A stretch of DNA of 64,000 bases, taken from positions 140,989,901 through 141,053,900 of the forward strand of contig NC_035439.2 of assembly GCF_002127325.2 (NCBI RefSeq), in the 5' to 3' direction. A program made the translations under genes and the position numbers. The DNA comes from Helianthus annuus. Lineage: Eukaryota; Streptophyta; Magnoliopsida; Asterales; Asteraceae. This document shows, one piece after another, positions 22,668 through 31,017 of the stretch; position 1 is the stretch's first letter; each line of letters begins with the position of its first letter. The notes under the pieces are model-generated. The model searched no databases and was not told the DNA's origin. It worked only from the letters and a program-made list of their open reading frames with translations.

Positions 22668-23315
22668 TGTTGAAACACTGGTTAACACAAGGACAATCAG
22701 TGGGGTTGTTTCGTCTAATGGGTTCAACCTCTTCTTCTACTCGTATTGATGGCTCGAGATCTGCAAAACAGTAAACACCGTTAGTCTCGTTAAGAGGGGG
22801 AAGGGGGTTTTCCTTCTTAACCAGGCTCCGGCGTGAGAATAAGTACTGTTCTGAGAGGAAATAAACAGTGTGTGTATAGAGTGAGTAAGGAGAGTCAAAG
22901 ATCCTAAACCTGAATGATGAAGGGTCCTATTTATAGCCGGAGGGTGAAGAAGGAAGGAGCAGTTGTGCCAGTTGTGAGCGCGTGCCAGCTGTCCGACCAA
23001 GGAGAATATCCTCTTGGTCTGCTCTGTCATGGCAGATGTAGTGGTACACGTGGCGTTCTTGTATTCGCCTGCGCTGAATACCTCGTACCGGTATTGTCAG
23101 TTCTGCTCCCTGAATTGTCGCAGGCCTATGTGGCATTCTGCTAGTGGTGACACGTGTTGTCCTTTATGTCGGATAGAGCATCTTTGGTGCCAACTGTGAA
23201 TCATCCAGAAGTTTCTAGAAGCTTCTGGAGTGTTTCGTTGACGTGGATGCCTTGTGTGCACAAAAGTGGTGTGGTCCCTGCCATGTAGGCAGGGAATTGG
23301 GACCATACCTCTTCA
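22668..23315 (-). repeat. 3' LTR of the non-autonomous Tat-related element
   Basis: Direct repeat of 24308-24956 with only scattered substitutions visible. Ends are TG...CA. Frames inside it are shadows. Confidence 0.85.
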
Positions 23316-23435
23316 AGTCCCCCCCAGTCCAGTGTGCCTTCTAGTTGAGTTGATAGTCTAGGAGGGATTCTGGACTTATGAGAGTTGTGGTTTCTGTGCA
23401 TCGCGCAGAGTTTGGTACATGTAAAGTGAACCAAA

Positions 23436-23802
23436 ATGGGCGCGTTGCATGTGGATTTTGTCTTTTGTATCGGGTGGGCCAAATGGACGCATCGCGTATG
23501 GGTTTTGGCCTTTTGAAAAAAGTGAGCCAAATGGACGCACGGCGCATGGTTTTGGCCCTTTGAAAAAAGTGAGCCAAATGGACGCATGGCGCATGGGTTT
23601 TGGCCCTTTGAAAAAAGTGAGCCAAATGGACGCATCGCGCATGGTTTTTGGCACTTTGAAAAAGTGAGCCAAATGGACGCATGGCGCATGGGTTTTGGCC
23701 CTTTGAAAAAAGTGAGCCAAATGGACGCATCGCGCATGGTTTTTGGCACTTTGAAAAAAGTGAGCCAAATGGACGCATGGCGCATGGGTTTTGGCTTTTG
23801 AT
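23436..23802. repeat. 48-bp tandem array (about 6-7 units)
   Basis: Units of about 48 bp begin GACGCATGGCGCATGGG or GACGCATCGCGCATGG and end AAAAAAGTGAGCCAAATG. Starts fall at about 23485, 23533, 23581, 23629, 23676, 23724 and 23772. The array sits between the polypurine tract and the antisense promoter of the element. Tandem arrays downstream of pol are typical of Tat elements. Confidence 0.85.
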
Positions 23803-24037
23803 GTTTCCTTCTGGTGGAAGTTTGGTGGTTATGGGGAACTGTTTGGTGTGACCGTCTGACATCCCTGTCTTATCGGAGGTGAACAGTTGCTTTTTCAGTG
23901 ACTTTTTGTCACGTCAGCCGACCTTGTCGCCCATGCTTCCCGAAAAAAGAGACGAAGTCTTCTCTCTCTTCTGACGTGTCAGTCATCTATTGGGTGCTTT
24001 TTCTGTGCCCTGCCGTTCCACTACCCATCGCATTAAA

Positions 24038-24269
24038 TGCGATGGGTATAAATAGGAGGCGGTTACACTTTCTCCTTTACATTTTCAAATCTCAAGTGTG
24101 ATTTTCTTTTTATCTTCTCCCCTTGTTCTCCGTTTCTCTATATTTTCTTGAGTTCAGGTCTTCTACTTCTTTGTACTTATCATGTCTGAGAAGAATCCCA
24201 CCCAGAAGAAGAGAAAACATAGAGGTAAAGCCCCTCCTGGTCCGGACCAGGCTGTTATTGGCTTTTAAC
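24038..24269 (+). other. Antisense promoter and 28-codon ORF stub inside the Tat-related element
   Basis: On the + strand, opposite to the element, there is a TATA box (GTATAAATAGGAGG near 24048). A pyrimidine-rich leader follows, then an ATG at 24183 opening MSEKNPTQKKRKHRGKAP and so on, which ends at a TAA within the tRNA-like primer region. Additional ORFs in antisense orientation are known in Tat-lineage elements. The simplest reading is that this is the promoter and first codons of such an ORF, the rest lost in the deletion that joined it to the primer site. The peptide itself was not recognised. Confidence 0.45.
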
Positions 24270-24306
24270 CACGTGGTCGTGGGTTCGAGTCCCACGGATG
24301 GTGCCA
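24252..24306 (-). other. Extended tRNA-Lys-like primer-binding site
   Basis: Read on +, this stretch has anticodon-loop-like CTTTTAA, then variable loop, T stem GTGGG, T loop TTCGAGT, T stem CCCAC, a 7-nt acceptor strand, discriminator G and CCA at 24304-24306. It stops two bases from the LTR. On the - strand it is the primer site (TGGCACCATCCGTGGG). Similarity to tRNA-Lys covers roughly 45 nt, far beyond the usual 12-18 nt, and is better in the T arm than in the acceptor. Confidence 0.7.
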
Positions 24307-24307
24307 A

Positions 24308-24956
24308 TGTTGAAACACTGGTTAACACAAGGACAATCAGTGGGGTTGTTTTGTCTAATGGGTTCAACCTCTTCTTCTACTCGTATTGATGGCTCGAGAT
24401 CTGCAAAACAGTAAACACCGTTAGTCTCGTTAAGAGGGGGGAAGGGGGTTTTCCCTCTTAACCAGGCTCCGGCGTGAGAATAAGTACTGTTCTGAGAGGA
24501 AATAAACAGTGTGTGTATAGGGTGAGTAAGGAGAGTCAAAGATCCTAAACCTGAATGATGAAGGGTCCTATTTATAGTCGGAGGGTGAAGAAGGAAGGAG
24601 CAGCTGTGCCAGCTGTGAGCGCGTGCCAGCTGTCCGACCAAGGAGAATATCCTCTTGGTCTGCTCTGTCATGGCAGATGTAGTGGTACACGTGGCGTTCT
24701 TGTATTCGCCTGCGCTGGATACCTCGTACCGGTATTGTCAGTTCTGCTCCCTGAATTGTCGCAGGCCTATGTGGCATTCTGCTAGTGGTGACACGTGTTG
24801 TCCTTTATGTCGGATAGAGCATCTTTGGTGCCAACTGTGAATCATCCAGAAGTTTCTAGAAGCTTCTGGAGTGTTTCGTTGACGTGGATGCCTTGTGTGC
24901 ACAAAAGTGGTGTGGTCCCTGCCATGTAGGCAGGGAATTGGGACCATACCTCTTCA
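24308..24956 (-). repeat. 5' LTR of the non-autonomous Tat-related element
   Basis: Direct repeat of 22668-23315, adjacent to the tRNA-like primer site. Confidence 0.85.
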
Positions 24957-25494
24957 CCATCTCTTTCACAACTCGCCTCGGCTATAAATAGAGAACTTCA
25001 CCTCTAGGTTTAAGTATCGCTCTCTTGCTCTCTCACTTAATACACACACTTTTATCCTCAAAGCAAGTTCTTATTCCCACACCGGAGGGTGGTTACAAGA
25101 AGAACCCCTATTCTCCTCCTTGTAACGAACTTGATGGTGTGATGATTGTTTTGCAAGATCGACGTAGCTATTCATCGAGTTCAGAAGAAGATTAACCTCA
25201 TTTGAACGAGAAACTAACCACAAGCTAATTTCTGGATTAACTTGATGTTTCTTCAGTAAAAAAGGACAAATAGGACAAATGATGCATTGTAACAACAAAA
25301 AAAAAACCTTATTGTTTTTCCAAATACATTTCAAGCTAAAGATGTATTTGTCATACTGATTACAGCAGGTGAATTTATACAATGCTACAAATAGAAACCA
25401 ACCGATTATCAATTTTTTGTCCCAAAATTATATTTGGAGTGGTCAATATAGGTATTTGATCTAATTTAAAACCACTTTAGGTCTTTTTCTTTTG

Positions 25495-25981
25495 TTCAGA
25501 GCCAATTGGTTTGTGAATCTAGGCAAAGGCCTAGGGCCTCCAAATTTTAAGGGTCTCAAGATTTTGAATAATGGGCCTCCTTCTTCAATAATATTAGCTT
25601 CCAAGTCTAAGTGCCTAAGTATTGAATATGGGCCTCCGTTTTTAACTTAGTCCAAGCGCTGAGACTGTGATAGGAGATATTTGCTAAGTTTCAATTGCTA
25701 TTTAATATTTGTTAGAAACCATGATAGTAGTTAGGCTATTTGCTATGTCAAATCGAATCCGAACTTTTGAATCCGGTTATGTAAAAAGACAAAAAACAAC
25801 TTTAAAAAACAAATTTAACTACGCCAATTATAAACTTTTTAGTTTATAATTACCGATCCCAAGCTCGGATAACGGAGGAGGGTTTTGTTACTAAATATGT
25901 TGAAAATGATAATTTTGCAAAAGGACCTCCACTTCGTAGTTCGATTAGGGCCTCCGAAAACGTAGGAACGGCACTGCTTCT
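25495..25981. mobile_element. Probable hAT-like MITE
   Basis: The left end 'CAGAGCCAATTGG' and the reverse complement of the right end, 'CAGAAGCAGTGCCGTTCC', are weakly inverted. 'GGCCTAGGGCCTCC' and 'GGGCCTCCGAAAACG' recur. Non-coding; tentative. Confidence 0.3.
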
Positions 25982-26059
25982 GTTGATCGATTAATGGGTC
26001 TTATAACTCTATATGAAGTCTATACTTTTCGTATAAGGAATAAACAAATTTGTCATAAA

Positions 26060-28500
26060 CTAGGGTTAAGACCCACCCGTGTTGCGGCGCGGGTACATCG
26101 TAAACATTGAATGGATTAGTCCAAACGTTATATGTTGCATTAACCATATGAAAACACACATTTCGACGTATCCGGTTGAACTCAGTGTAACTTGTATAAG
26201 CATTGTAATTGGATCAAACGTAAAGTAAATGGAATTCATATCGAACAATCATAACGTATTATATGCGACCCAACTCATACATAGAAAACGTAACGGGTTT
26301 GAAGGAAAATATGCACATGTAATCGAAAGGGATTAATTAGAGCTTTCGGAAAAAAGGAAGAAACAGAAACTATAATTTGACTCCATTCGGTTCGAAAAAA
26401 ACTTTAAGAAACATACATAAAATAAACACGAAAAATATTATATTTGACCTGAATCATTTCCCAAAAAAGTTTACGTCTAAACGTAGAACAACCTGAATTT
26501 ATACCAAAACGTACATAAAAATATGCACGCAAAAATGGTTTCTTTAAACGAAAACATATTATATTTGACCTGACTCGTCTATAAAAAAAAGTTTACGTCG
26601 GAATGTAGAACAAATCATATTTATACATACCCGTACATAAAATATGCACGTAAAAAGTAGTTTTTAAGTAAAGGAAGTATAGGGGTAAACCGAAACAAAA
26701 TATTAGTAAAAAATTTAATAGGTTAAAAACGTTCGTAAAACCGTGCCAAGTAGCACCAATACCATAACTACATCGACTCTCAACATCGTAAAAATAAAAT
26801 AGATAAAATGGTAAAAATTACACTAAACGAAAAGGAGACTAAAATTGTTGAACCACGCACACCCGTTACAGTGTCTTAATGCGAAGAAATTAGCCAGAAA
26901 CGTAAAACGTACAAAATAATAACTTAGTCGATCTAGGACCCGCCCGTTGCGGGGAAGTTTTCAAAAGGAAAAAAATGGACGCGTTGCGACGGGTCTGTCA
27001 AATATGAAAAAATAGAGCAAAAGCGTTGAACCTCACATGCACGCTACGACATGTTAACTCGCAAAATTTAGAACGAAACGTAAAACGAAAAACTTGCGAA
27101 AGATAAAAAGTATGGGGGACCAAAGTTGTAAATAATAAAGTATTGTGTTAAATTACAAAAGATGAAAAAATTTGAGTTAAAAGTAAAAAATTTTAAAAGG
27201 GTTAAAATGTAAAAAAAACTTTAAGGTTGAAAGTGAAAAATCAATTTTTTTTTTGAAAAAATCTCCAAACATAGGGTACAAGTCATAATGCACAAAAAAC
27301 TTGCTAATTTATATATGGAATAATATATCCAATATGTTACATGGGGCACATCCAATATACATATTACATACGTCACCAAATTTAACAAAAAGAGGTGTAA
27401 CCATATATTACACTGATTAGATGTAATCCTGAAAAGATATATTGAGATAAATAAAGAGAGTTGGGTAAATAGCTACATAACTGTCATGTCATACGTATCA
27501 TAATTAAAAACAATATGTTCAAGTGATTATGTGGTTCTCATGTTTTATGTCGTTCTCACATTTATCTACTTAAAATTGAATCACTATTCAACGACTCTTT
27601 ATTATATGTTTATCAAAAGGTTAACAAAATCAAAGCGTTATATGAATTTAAGTCTTTTAGTGATGATTTTTATTAGTCTTGTAAATGAACCAAATGAACA
27701 TGAACGGGATATGTTCGTGTTCGTTAGTTTAATTTTAACTGAACAAACAATCAAATAAAAAACAATTAAAAGAACGGGAAGTTCTTATCCGTATTCGTTT
27801 GTTAAGAAAATGAATGTGTTCTTATTCATTTATGTTCGTTCAACAATAGCATAAATGAAATGTTCACGAACGTAAACGAATACAAACGATCACACACAAA
27901 AAAAAATATAATTGAACATAGATGAACAAACATAATTCAACAAACACCAAATAAAAGTTAAAATAAACATAAATCTAGTGGGCCTAAAGAATTCATAAAA
28001 ATAGACTAAATTGTATTGGGTGTCATCTTAATTTTATAAAACTGGACTAAATTGTAATGACCTAAAATTTTTTAATGAATATATAAACAGAAAAACATAA
28101 CCAACGTAAACTAACGAACATAAACAAACGCAAACGAACAAGCATAAATGGACGTGAATGAACGAACATTTACAGACATAAATGAATGAATGAGAAATAT
28201 GTTCATGTTTGTAGATATTTAACTAAATGAACAAAAGGTTTTGTTCATATTCGTTCGTTTATTAAATAAGCGAACATAAATGGATTAAACTTTCCACCAT
28301 CTAGTTTACAAACACTTTACTAAACGTTCACTATGTTTACACTGCCAATTTATATGCATACATATTTTAAGATATTATACTCATTTTATTTATAATTTTT
28401 TGAAAGTTCGTAACCTTATAACATAAAAAATGATGATTGATGGCTTGACATAACATAACAATTTATTATAAAGATGTAGGATACATGAGAAAACCCACAT
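26060..28500. other. AT-rich non-coding stretch with short GC-rich repeat motifs
   Basis: No gene recognised over 2.4 kb. Two related GC-rich blocks, 'GACCCACCCGTGTTGCGGCG' at 26071 and 'GGACCCGCCCGTTGCGGGG' at 26936, each follow CTAGG, hinting at the ends of related dispersed repeats. 27550-28270 is rich in GAACGAACATAAACG-like units in both orientations, probably an old inverted-repeat element. Confidence 0.3.
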
Positions 28501-28597
28501 ACAAGGGCATGGCGCTCCTCTTGTCTCGTCAATTGTCACTGATTTGTGCATAGAAAGTGCAAGACTCGAACTTAGGTGTTCTTTCTCCTACTTCCTC

Positions 28598-28620
28598 TCT
28601 ATATATATAAATATACCTTT
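28598..28620 (+). promoter_or_regulatory. Candidate TATA region of MIR172
   Basis: TATATATATAAATATACC followed by a pyrimidine-rich stretch lies about 310 bp upstream of the miR172 hairpin, a plausible distance for a pri-miRNA transcription start. No transcript evidence is available. Confidence 0.4.
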
Positions 28621-28922
28621 ACCCCCTCTCATCTCATATGTCTTGAAATAAAAACCCTCAATTTTTATTAATTTATATATATATATTTATTATTTATATT
28701 TATTTTGAGTCCCATCTTCAACTCATCTATTTAATTTGATCAACGCATGCATTATTATCTTCCTCCCAATAGTCTTTCTCAATTCCATTGTGTGGTTCAT
28801 TTAATTTATCAAAAGTTATTCCTTTTTGTCTTTTCTCCTTCAACTCTTCTAGGGTTCCCTTTTTCTCTCTAGATCTTTTATCTTCATCAAGAAATAATTC
28901 AAGAGATCTCAAGAAATATATT

Positions 28923-29088
28923 ACAGTCAGTTCTTGTCATTGGGGCATCATCAAGATTCACAAATAAGTAACATCATTATAGGCGATATCATCGTTTATT
29001 CGAAAACTTCTATCGATCTAATATTATTTCTTGATTGTTAATTTTGAGAATCTTGATGATGCTGCAGTGGCAAGTAATGGCTAACTGT
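28923..29088 (+). ncRNA. MIR172: MIR172 precursor hairpin
   Basis: The 3' arm contains AGAATCTTGATGATGCTGCA followed by G (29047-29067), which is mature miR172. The 5' arm carries the star strand with GCATCATCAAGATTCACA (21 nt at 28942-28962, giving the expected 2-nt 3' overhangs). The arms pair well beyond the duplex (ACAGTCAG at 28923 against CTAACTGT ending 29088) and leave a loop of about 85 nt. In plants miR172 is processed by DCL1 and represses AP2-like floral repressors, promoting phase change and flowering; its 5' U/A variants share this core. The gene lies on + with a candidate TATA box at 28598. A GGTAAG donor-like site at 29136 fits an intron downstream of the hairpin, as other MIR172 genes have. 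No mismatch is seen in the mature sequence, so the locus looks functional. The paralogue within the family cannot be assigned here. Confidence 0.95.
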
Positions 29089-29462
29089 CCATTTTAATAT
29101 TATTTTGTTCAGTGTTCATCTTCCAACTGGTTTCTGGTAAGCAAATTAAAGCTCTAATTTTTATTACTTATTTATAGAAAGAACATAAATATATATCTTT
29201 GTGCCATAGTATATATGTAATTATTACTTGTTTAATTGTAGTTACTTTATAAGTTAATTTGTTGCTTTTGATGTAGTCATGTACACTTGTTTCATATACT
29301 AATCTTCACTTTCAGAATTATTAATATTAATCTTGTTTAGATAAGTGTGTTCTAATATCTTTAGGGTTTTCCTCACACTGTGGACCAGCAAGAGTGTTTC
29401 TTGAAGCACATGTTTTATCCTTAATCTTTTTCTTGAATTTCTTCCCAACTGAACTAATATCA

Positions 29463-29466
<4 letters not shown>

Positions 29467-29503
<37 letters not shown>

Positions 29504-29538
29504 ACACACACAGAATATCAAGATCTCTCTCTCTCTCC
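29467..29538. repeat. (CT)n microsatellites downstream of MIR172
   Basis: A run of about 17 CT units at 29467-29501 and a shorter one at 29526-29538, each preceded by 'AATATCAAGAT', suggest a local duplication. Confidence 0.85.
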
Positions 29539-29850
29539 CTAACACACACACACAGAGTTAAATGCAATCTTTAGCCTTAATTAGGTGTTAAATCAGTACC
29601 ATACAGATGGACATCTCACTAGCATATGATGCAAGCTAGTAGATAGATGAACAAGTTTTAATTGTACAATTAAAATCATTAGATTGATGTTTTCTACCAT
29701 GATCCCTTTAGATTGTGATCAGCTATTAATATTATTTTTTTCTTTCAGTCAATCTGATATTACTAACTAGGTTTTCTTAATGTTGTTGCTGTTACAAGGA
29801 AACATATATGTCCCTATATAGGAGTTAGGGTTTTTGAATCATATTTTTGA

Positions 29851-29855
29851 CCAAT
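29851..29855. repeat. Copia target-site duplication CCAAT (left)
   Basis: Matches 47919-47923 on the far side of the copia element. Confidence 0.9.
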
Positions 29856-30422
29856 TGTTAAAAGAATGAGAGTTATATTCATTTTGTTCATTCAAATATT
29901 CAGTTATATATTTCTAACCGATTGATAAAGTGGTTATGACAGGTTGTTGTTCTTAAAGGGCCTTGTTGTAACTATTGGGAGTTTATGGTATGTTGGAAGA
30001 TAGTTCAAGGGTGCAGACTGTAACTTCAGATATTTTTGATATATATTGAGAGTTTCTCTCTCATAGTTCCAGATTCATCTCCGATCATCTTTCACATTCG
30101 CTCTGATCTATTTCACCCTTTGTATTTCTTGTGTCGTATTGTACCGATCTGCTGATGTTGTTGGTGAGATCTCAACTGTGAGATCAAGCTTTGTAGATCA
30201 GGTTGTTTCTTTCTGTATTTGTTCATATTTGTCTTGTATTCATATAGATCAACTGATTGAATCAGTTGATCTGGACATTTGTTCATATAGATCTTACATT
30301 TAGTAAGATCTTTGGGTATTGGGGGGTGTTTTCTGGTTTGGGTGAATAATAAGATTTTGGTCACCGTTTTGTCGCTATTGCTTTGTTCTTGTTCTGTGTG
30401 TTTGATACCATAAGTTTCTACA
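29856..30422 (+). repeat. Copia 5' LTR
   Basis: 567 bp. It differs from the 3' LTR, by eye, only in a 10-bp segment (within ATTGAATCAGTTGATC) missing from the 3' copy. Confidence 0.95.
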
Positions 30423-30434
30423 TGGTATCAGAGC
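30423..30434 (+). other. Copia primer-binding site
   Basis: TGGTATCAGAGC, complementary to the 3' end of initiator tRNA-Met, starts directly after the LTR end CA. Confidence 0.95.
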
Positions 30435-31017
30435 TAAATAAGCTCTTGATTGATAGTTCTTCCGCTGTTTCATATCTCTTGTTGTGTTTTCTTGTAGGTT
30501 GTCTTAGGGTTTCTGATCTTAAGAAACCCTAGTTGGTTGATCTTGGGCGTGATATCAAATTAGGGTTTGTGAAACCCTAATCGGAGGTTGTGCTTGGTTC
30601 CATTCTTGGAGTCTGTGAGAAGACTGCGTTGGTCTCTGAAACCCTAGAAGGATTCAGAGCAAACCAACCAGTGTTTGTTCATTGTTGTTGGTGACTGATT
30701 TGTAACCCTAGAAGGTTACGGTCTTCATCTTGTGTGAAGACTTTGCACCCTCTGTGAGATCTCTCCTTTTCTGTAGTTAGTTTACTGCTTTTATTGGTTG
30801 ATTAGTTGAAGTCGGGGTAGTGAGGACCGGCACCTTGTTTGTTCTTTGATTGTTATTTCTTGTTTGGTTGTGCTCCTGTGATACGCTTGTCCAGGCACCT
30901 TTAGAGTGACGAACCTGGAATCTGGCCTCTGTCACAGTTAGCTTTTTTGGTTGATTGTTTTGTGTCTTTCTTGTTATTGATTGGTTGTTGCTGTTTGTTG
31001 TGTATTGTTTGTTGATC

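Larger units (their letters stand above)
22668..24956 (-). mobile_element. Non-autonomous LTR retrotransposon (Tat-related), complete with TSD
   Basis: Two near-identical direct LTRs, 22668-23315 (648 bp) and 24308-24956 (649 bp), start TGTTGAAACACTGG and end ACCATACCTCTTCA. They flank a 992-bp interior with no gag-pol. The duplication CCATC lies outside both (22663-22667 and 24957-24961). Orientation is -: a tRNA-Lys-like primer site abuts the right LTR (24252-24306), a G-rich polypurine tract (C7 run at about 23319 on +) abuts the left LTR, and a TATA box reads CTATAAATAGG on the - strand. U5-side sequence is shared with the LTRs at 731 and 22072, for example 'CTTATTCTCACGCCGGAG', so a related Tat element probably supplied proteins in trans. 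Confidence 0.85.
22072..25255 (+). mobile_element. Tat-lineage solo LTR, interrupted by a nested LTR element
   Basis: Starts TGAAAGGTCC at 22072 and ends GTTTCTTCA at 25255, flanked by the duplication GTAAA (22067-22071 and 25256-25260). Removing the inner element and one copy of its CCATC duplication leaves about 890 bp. That remainder aligns with the LTR at 731-1616 and has a TATA box (GCTATAAATA, 24981-24990). With no internal region but a matching TSD, this is a solo LTR left by recombination between two LTRs. Confidence 0.8.

Noticed and set aside
23201..23862. Overlapping frames of about 130-194 residues with repeated HASIWLTFFK-like units, - strand
   Set aside because: Generated by the 48-bp array, whose length is a multiple of three and therefore keeps all frames open; no start or domain support and the same pattern in several frames.
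24252..24306. Possible tRNA-Lys gene
   Set aside because: Only the 3' half (from the anticodon loop) is present, there is no D arm, and the position right next to an LTR marks it as a primer site.
28727..28912. 61-residue charged ORF on the - strand before MIR172
   Set aside because: Lies antisense over the presumed pri-miRNA 5' part; no similarity recognised and likely a chance frame in pyrimidine-rich sequence.
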